The notes below the pieces were generated by a model that saw only the letters and a program-made list of their open reading frames with translations, was not told where the DNA came from and did no database searches. From contig JADJWK010000001.1 of NCBI GenBank assembly GCA_016716405.1, positions 1,364,001 to 1,428,000 on the forward strand: a stretch of 64,000 bases of DNA, written 5' to 3'. The stretch comes from Candidatus Melainabacteria bacterium. GTDB taxonomy: Bacteria > Cyanobacteriota > Vampirovibrionia > Obscuribacterales > Obscuribacteraceae. Within the stretch, counting starts at the first letter, position 1. Every line of letters starts with the position of its first letter. The position numbers and the translations under genes are program-made. Positions 59,982 through 64,000 of the stretch are shown one piece after another.

Positions 59982-60676
59982 GTGAATTACCTCGCTGGTG
60001 TGCCCACGATAGGTACTACGAGGGAGGAAAGGATTTTGTTCAATTAGGGGTGTTCGATTCGAGCGATTCTGGCCAATCTTTCTTCTTACGAAAAGAGAGA
60101 AAACTCGGGAAACTCTCTCTCTGGAGAAGAGAGAGAAACTCGGGAAACTCTCTCTCTGGAGAAGAGAGAGAAACTCGGGAAACTCTCTCTCTGGAGAAGA
60201 GAGAGAAACTCGGGAAACTCTCTCACTGGAGAAGAGAGAGAAACTCGGGAAACTCTCTCTCTCTGGAGAAGAGAGAGAAACTCGGGAAACTCTCTCTTGA
60301 GGGATGGAAAAAACGGGATACTCTTTCTGGCTAAGCTCTTCCCGAATTTAAACATTGCCAACAAACGTTCAGGAACGCTATCGGCGAGACTGATTATTTT
60401 TCAGGTAAATAGAAAGCCCACGCGACACAGTCTGGACTTCTTGATGCAAAAGAGTCCAGAGTGCGGGAGCGTCGAGGTCCCAGGGGCGGCGCCCGAAGTG
60501 GAGCATGGTAACGCAGGTTGTTCCATATCACTCTCAGTGAGTCGGAAATTCTTCTGAGGTCATCTACTGAACTGCATACGCAGAGCTTAACTTCAAGCAT
60601 CCGGGATGAGTCCCGGTTGGTATGAATCTCGACGGAATTATATCTTGGTTCTGAGATGAGTTATTCTTAGGGCAAT
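59982..60676. other. Gene-poor, repeat-bearing stretch
   Basis: About 695 bases without a convincing gene. It holds the 35-bp tandem array at 60091-60300; the rest shows no ribosome binding site with a coding-like frame. It may be the remains of a transferred segment linked to the orphan antitoxin. Confidence 0.6.
60091..60300. repeat. Tandem array of about six 35-bp units
   Basis: Six units of about 35 bp (one has 37, the last is short) with core AAACTCGGGAAACT flanked by GAGAGAG and CTCTCTC, so each unit can fold into a hairpin with a purine arm and a pyrimidine arm. The unit is not a multiple of three and no frame is used through it. There are no variable spacers, so it is not a CRISPR array. 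Confidence 0.9.
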
Positions 60677-61477
60677 CTATTCAGGTCGGCGGGCGCGCAG
60701 GCTGTAGAGAAGCGGCAGACCGGGATGATCCGGGGACTCGAAATAGCCGTCTTCGTTTTCCACCAGGGAATCGAACTTGCGATACATGCAGAAGGGGAAT
60801 TCCCGGAGGCTTTCGATCGTAAGACCTGCCTGGATCAGGCTGGTGACTACTTCGCCGATAGTGTGGACCCATTCATAGGTGACGGGCTGCTCGAGGATCG
60901 CTTCCGGATCGGCATAGGATCCACTAACCGGCAACTCGACGGGCTCTTTCTCGAAATAGGAATACTTGATCTCCAGGCGGTCGCCTTCCTGCTCGAGCAT
61001 ATAGGTGAAGGGATGCTCTTCGACGAGCAAGAATATGCCGCCGGGTTTCAAGCAATCGGCGATGGATTTTGCCCAGGCATTCAAATCCGGCAGCCAGACG
61101 AGCACACCATAGCTGGTGAAGACGATGTCGAATTGCTCATCGAGAGCATCCCGGGCTCCGGCGACATCGCACTCGACGAAGCTTGCCGACAGTCCCAGTT
61201 GCGTATTGAGAGAGCGGGCAAGCTCGATGGCTTTGCCTGAGAAATCCAGCCCGGTGACCCGGGCGCCCAGGCGGGTAAGGCTCAGGGAGTCCATGCCGAA
61301 GTGACACTGCATATGGAGCAGGCTCTTGCCGGCTATATCGCCCAGCTCCTCGAGCTCGATCTTTTTGAGCGAGCTCTTGCCGGCAAGAAATGACCGGACA
61401 TCGTAGAACTTCGATTCGGCGTGGACGGCGGCAAGCTCGTCCCAGAGTCTCTTGTTGGCAGCGATGAGCTTATCCAT
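60677..61477 (-). CDS. Class I SAM-dependent methyltransferase
   Basis: A 266-residue methyltransferase. The SAM motif is weak at its first loop (LLHMQCHFGMDSLSL) but VTGLDFSGKAIELAR, FDIVFTSYGVLVWLPDL and LKPGGIFLLVEEHPF are typical of small-molecule methylases. Substrate unknown. ATG 61477 has an AGGAT about 8 bases ahead. It starts five bases after the stop of the saccharopine-dehydrogenase-like gene, so the two are one transcription unit. Confidence 0.9.
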   Translation of the reverse strand: MDKLIAANKRLWDELAAVHAESKFYDVRSFLAGKSSLKKIELEELGDIAGKSLLHMQCHFGMDSLSLTRLGARVTGLDFSGKAIELARSLNTQLGLSASFVECDVAGARDALDEQFDIVFTSYGVLVWLPDLNAWAKSIADCLKPGGIFLLVEEHPFTYMLEQEGDRLEIKYSYFEKEPVELPVSGSYADPEAILEQPVTYEWVHTIGEVVTSLIQAGLTIESLREFPFCMYRKFDSLVENEDGYFESPDHPGLPLLYSLRARRPE

Positions 61478-61482
61478 AAGTA

Positions 61483-62592
61483 TTATCCTGAAGTCTCATC
61501 CTGCATCATTGTCCATGTGGTTCCCATCTGCTCGGTGACTGCTTTGATTGACTCCGGACCTCCAACCATTGCCGGACTCAGGGCTCCTTCCCGACCCGTC
61601 GGGGTGCCATCACTGGCGGTGTTGCCGTCCCCGGCAAGCAGGAGGGCGGTGCGGGCGGCGATTGCGGCTGTGAGTCCGTATGGGTTGACTCCTTCGATTC
61701 GCATACGGGCGGTTCTATCTTCGCATCGTCCGTTGATTTCGATGGCAAAAACCGTCTGCTCTTGCGATATCTGGCTCGGGTTCTGGCTCTTGCTATCGAT
61801 CAGCTTGAACAGGGACTCCCTCAAGAGGGAGGCGAAGGCGGGCGCCAGGCGGGAAGCCAGGGCGATAACCCATGATGGCTGCTTGCCGGTCAGATAGGTG
61901 CCTATGGTGCGCACCTCGCTGTGAAGAGGGATCAAGAACACCTCGCCGCCTGGAAACGGAAAACGGCGCAGGTTCTCCCAGGGCTCCACGCTGCCAGCGG
62001 TGATGGGGGTGAGCTTTTTCTCCACGAGTTGCAGCGCCGGCGCCCCGAGGGCGCAGACGACACTCTTCCTTGTACCGATGCTGGTGTGGATCGAGTCGAA
62101 TCGATAAACCACCTCGATGGCATCGAGACCGCCCAGGTGTTGCTCGACAAGCATTGATGCTGCATCGGCCAGGGCGTACTCGAAAGCGCAGGCCGGCACG
62201 AGCATGGTTCCGGAATCCGGCTCCACCTTTGTCTGCACCACTTCCCGGATGAAAGCCTGTTCGCCGGTTATATCCAGGTAGTGAGTCCGGTTCTTGACGG
62301 CTGCCTCCACTACTGGCCTGCCAAGAATGCTGAATGGTCCGGCGCAATTGACCAGGACTCCGACGTCTCCGGCCAGCTCGTCCAGGTCCTCTGCCTCTCT
62401 GGCGTCCACGGGAAAAGTATCGGCGCTTCTCGGCAGCGAGGCGGCCAGATCCTCCAGTCTGATCCGGTCCCGCCCGCAGAGCAGGATGTCGGCGCCCTCG
62501 GCGGTCAGGCGGCTGGCTATCTGCCTGCCCGTCGTGCCGGTGGCTCCAAGTATGGCGATTTTCTTGGTTTTTCCGCTCATATGGAAGGTCAT
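61483..62592 (-). CDS. Saccharopine-dehydrogenase-like NAD(P)-binding protein
   Basis: A 369-residue protein with the Rossmann motif AILGATGTTGRQIASRL, then CGRDRIRLEDLA and VNCAGPFSILGRPVVEAAVK, typical of the saccharopine dehydrogenase-like group that includes trans-acting enoyl reductases. It lacks the lysine-pathway context, so the substrate is open; members often act on polyketide or lipid-like molecules. ATG 62592 or ATG 62580 are both possible; neither has a strong site. It reads into the methyltransferase gene. Confidence 0.88.
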   Translation of the reverse strand: MTFHMSGKTKKIAILGATGTTGRQIASRLTAEGADILLCGRDRIRLEDLAASLPRSADTFPVDAREAEDLDELAGDVGVLVNCAGPFSILGRPVVEAAVKNRTHYLDITGEQAFIREVVQTKVEPDSGTMLVPACAFEYALADAASMLVEQHLGGLDAIEVVYRFDSIHTSIGTRKSVVCALGAPALQLVEKKLTPITAGSVEPWENLRRFPFPGGEVFLIPLHSEVRTIGTYLTGKQPSWVIALASRLAPAFASLLRESLFKLIDSKSQNPSQISQEQTVFAIEINGRCEDRTARMRIEGVNPYGLTAAIAARTALLLAGDGNTASDGTPTGREGALSPAMVGGPESIKAVTEQMGTTWTMMQDETSG

Positions 62593-62698
62593 TCTATTAT
62601 CTTTTCTACTGGTAAAGATTAGGTGCTCATGTAAGGTCCCGGAAGCCTATTTTCTGTTAGTCTTTGCCCAAAGAGCCTGGGTAGTCAGGAGTTGATTC

Positions 62699-63691
62699 GT
62701 GGCCAGAGCGAAAATTACAGCGGTGGGCGCCGGCATCCCACCAGGATTGTTGACCAACCAGGATCTGGAGCGCATGGTCGAGACCTCCGACGACTGGATC
62801 GTGGAGCGCACCGGCATTCACCGGCGGCACATCGTCGACAAAGGGGTGGCCTGCTCGGATCTGGCCACCGAAGCGGCCATGGAGATCCTCCGGGAGACCG
62901 GTCTGCCGGCCGAGGAGATCGATCTGATTATAGTTGCCACCATTACCCCTGATATGCAGCTCCCCGCCACGGCCTGTCTCGTCCAGGACAGGATCGGGGC
63001 GAAAAAAGCCTGGGGCTTCGATATGTCCATCGCCTGCTCGGGATTTCTCTACGGCATGGCGGTAGGCGCGCAGTTCATCGGTACCGGTGCTCATAAGAAT
63101 GTCCTGGTCTGCGGTCTCGATGTGATGTCTTCCATTATCGACTATCAGGATCGCCAGACCTGCATAATCTTCGGCGACGGCGGCGGCGCCGCCCTCTTGC
63201 AGCCCGTGGAGTCCGGCGAGGATGTCGGGCTGATCGATTTTCTCCACGAGGTGGACGGCTCCGGGGGCGACTATCTCTGCCTGCCTGCCGGGGGCAGCAA
63301 GCATCCGGCTTCTGCCGAGACAGTGGCCAATCGCCAGCATTACGTCCATCAGGACGGCAAAGTGGTATTCAAGTATGCCACCCGCAAGATGCCCGAGCTT
63401 TGCGTGCGGCTTCTCGAGCGCAATGGCCTGACCGGCGATGATATCGATCTCTTCATTCCGCACCAGGCCAATCTGCGCATCATATCGGCAGCGGTGGAGC
63501 GCTTGAAAATGCCCATGGAGCGCGTTGTCATCAATATTGACGAGTATGGCAACACCACTGCCGGAACGCTTCCCCTTGCTCTCAAGTCTGCCCTGGACCG
63601 CAAACAGCTAAAGAAAGGCGATCTGATCCTGATGGCTTCCGTGGGCGCCGGTTTCAGCGCCGGGGCTGCCCTGCTTCGCTGGGCTTACTGA
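62699..63691 (+). CDS. fabH: Beta-ketoacyl-ACP synthase III
   Basis: A 330-residue condensing enzyme that starts fatty-acid synthesis from acetyl-CoA and malonyl-ACP. Catalytic Cys in MSIACSGFLYGMA, His in IPHQANLRI and Asn in EYGNTTAGT are all present, as is the end GAGFSAGAALLRW. The GTG at 62699 is preceded by AGGAG about eight bases away. It stands apart from other fatty-acid genes here. Confidence 0.96.
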   Translation: MARAKITAVGAGIPPGLLTNQDLERMVETSDDWIVERTGIHRRHIVDKGVACSDLATEAAMEILRETGLPAEEIDLIIVATITPDMQLPATACLVQDRIGAKKAWGFDMSIACSGFLYGMAVGAQFIGTGAHKNVLVCGLDVMSSIIDYQDRQTCIIFGDGGGAALLQPVESGEDVGLIDFLHEVDGSGGDYLCLPAGGSKHPASAETVANRQHYVHQDGKVVFKYATRKMPELCVRLLERNGLTGDDIDLFIPHQANLRIISAAVERLKMPMERVVINIDEYGNTTAGTLPLALKSALDRKQLKKGDLILMASVGAGFSAGAALLRWAY

Positions 63692-63698
63692 AGCTCTT

Positions 63699-64000
63699 AT
63701 GCGAGCCGTCACCTCATTGGTTTCGCTTGCGACTGCGGCGCTGGCTTCCCTCGCCTGTTGCTTCGCCGAGCCGGCTTTTGCCGGCAAGCCGCCGTCGCGA
63801 CCGAAAGAGATGATCAAATTGACCCAGACATTCAGCCAGCTCGGCCTGGTCGAAGCCTATCTGGTGCCGGATGCTTTCCGAGTCGAGAGCAAGCGAATGA
63901 AGGTGGCATTCATCTCACGGGCTCCCGGGTGGGATGTGGAGTATATCAGCACCGGCACCAGGGTGGTCAACCGTATCTCCCATGTGCAATGGCTCAAGCA
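63699..64000 (+). CDS. Secreted hypothetical protein, 3'-partial
   Basis: The reading frame from ATG 63699 is open to the window end (about 100 residues). It has a signal peptide (LVSLATAALASLACCFAEPA followed by FAGKP) and a soluble part (TQTFSQLGLVEAYLVPDAFR). No family recognised from this part. It starts seven bases after the fabH stop, on the same strand. No strong ribosome binding site is seen, so the start is moderately sure; the end is outside the window. Confidence 0.65.
   Translation, partial: MRAVTSLVSLATAALASLACCFAEPAFAGKPPSRPKEMIKLTQTFSQLGLVEAYLVPDAFRVESKRMKVAFISRAPGWDVEYISTGTRVVNRISHVQWLK

Noticed and set aside
60091..60300. CRISPR-like array
   Set aside because: Units follow each other without spacers of differing sequence, and no cas gene is nearby.
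60297..60557. 86-residue plus-strand frame after the tandem array
   Set aside because: No ribosome binding site, no family, and composition unlike neighbouring genes.

Overview
The window is a dense, GC-rich, chromosome-like segment from a Gram-negative-type bacterium. It carries lipoproteins with lipoboxes, a lipid-linked sugar transferase of the ArnT/PMT type, peptidoglycan recycling (murQ) and many secreted or membrane proteins. The mix of eukaryotic-type Ser/Thr kinases, FHA proteins, TPR/SEL1 proteins, Tad-type minor pilins and a kinase family common in cyanobacteria suggests a predatory, symbiotic or surface-living lineage near Cyanobacteria/Melainabacteria (for example an Obscuribacter-like organism). 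That placement is inference; Planctomycetota or Acidobacteriota cannot be excluded by reading alone. No rRNA, tRNA, CRISPR array, transposase or phage gene was recognised.

Layout. 0-9 kb: the 3' part of mutM, a HAD hydrolase, a flippase-like membrane protein, a REC-GGDEF-EAL protein, a CheY-like regulator and a large solitary N6-adenine methyltransferase. 9-15.8 kb: an ArnT-like transferase, a tyrosine-phosphatase-like protein and a lipoprotein in one run, then two neighbouring FHA proteins and a frameshifted small gene. 15.7-25.3 kb: purE-purK, murQ, a Nudix hydrolase, a TPR lipoprotein, an aldo/keto reductase, a subtilase-like protein and an SGNH hydrolase. 25.3-37.3 kb: one long minus-strand purine operon, purF-purC-purD-purN-purL-purQ-purM-purH, ending in an S41 peptidase. 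With purE-purK this gives every step from PRPP to IMP except purB (adenylosuccinate lyase), which is not in the window. 37.4-54 kb: an O-methyltransferase, a membrane Ser/Thr kinase, a soluble Ser/Thr kinase, an atypical kinase fused to a helical repeat region, TPR and SEL1 proteins, an esterase and several membrane proteins, two of which share a cysteine-cluster domain. 54-57 kb: three TadE/TadG-like pilin-type proteins. 57-59 kb: a retropepsin-like protein with three protease-fold units. 59.1-60.7 kb: an AT-richer, scarred stretch with a truncated gene, hairpin repeats, an orphan AbiEi/DUF6088-type antitoxin and a 35-bp tandem array. 60.7-64 kb: a methyltransferase, a saccharopine-dehydrogenase-like protein, fabH and the start of a secreted protein.

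The most interesting candidate system is a phospho-signalling network. The protein at 52077-53948 carries five copies of a V-A-(R/K)-T-M-L-(E/D) motif, which looks like a repeated phospho-threonine site with an acidic +3 residue, as FHA domains prefer. The same window encodes two FHA proteins and two canonical Ser/Thr kinases; the membrane kinase has its own threefold (V/I)-Y-(D/E)-L-E-P motif. The scaffold protein also shares a cysteine-cluster domain with the protein at 47966-48652. The proposed kinase-scaffold-FHA link is an inference from motif repetition and gene content.
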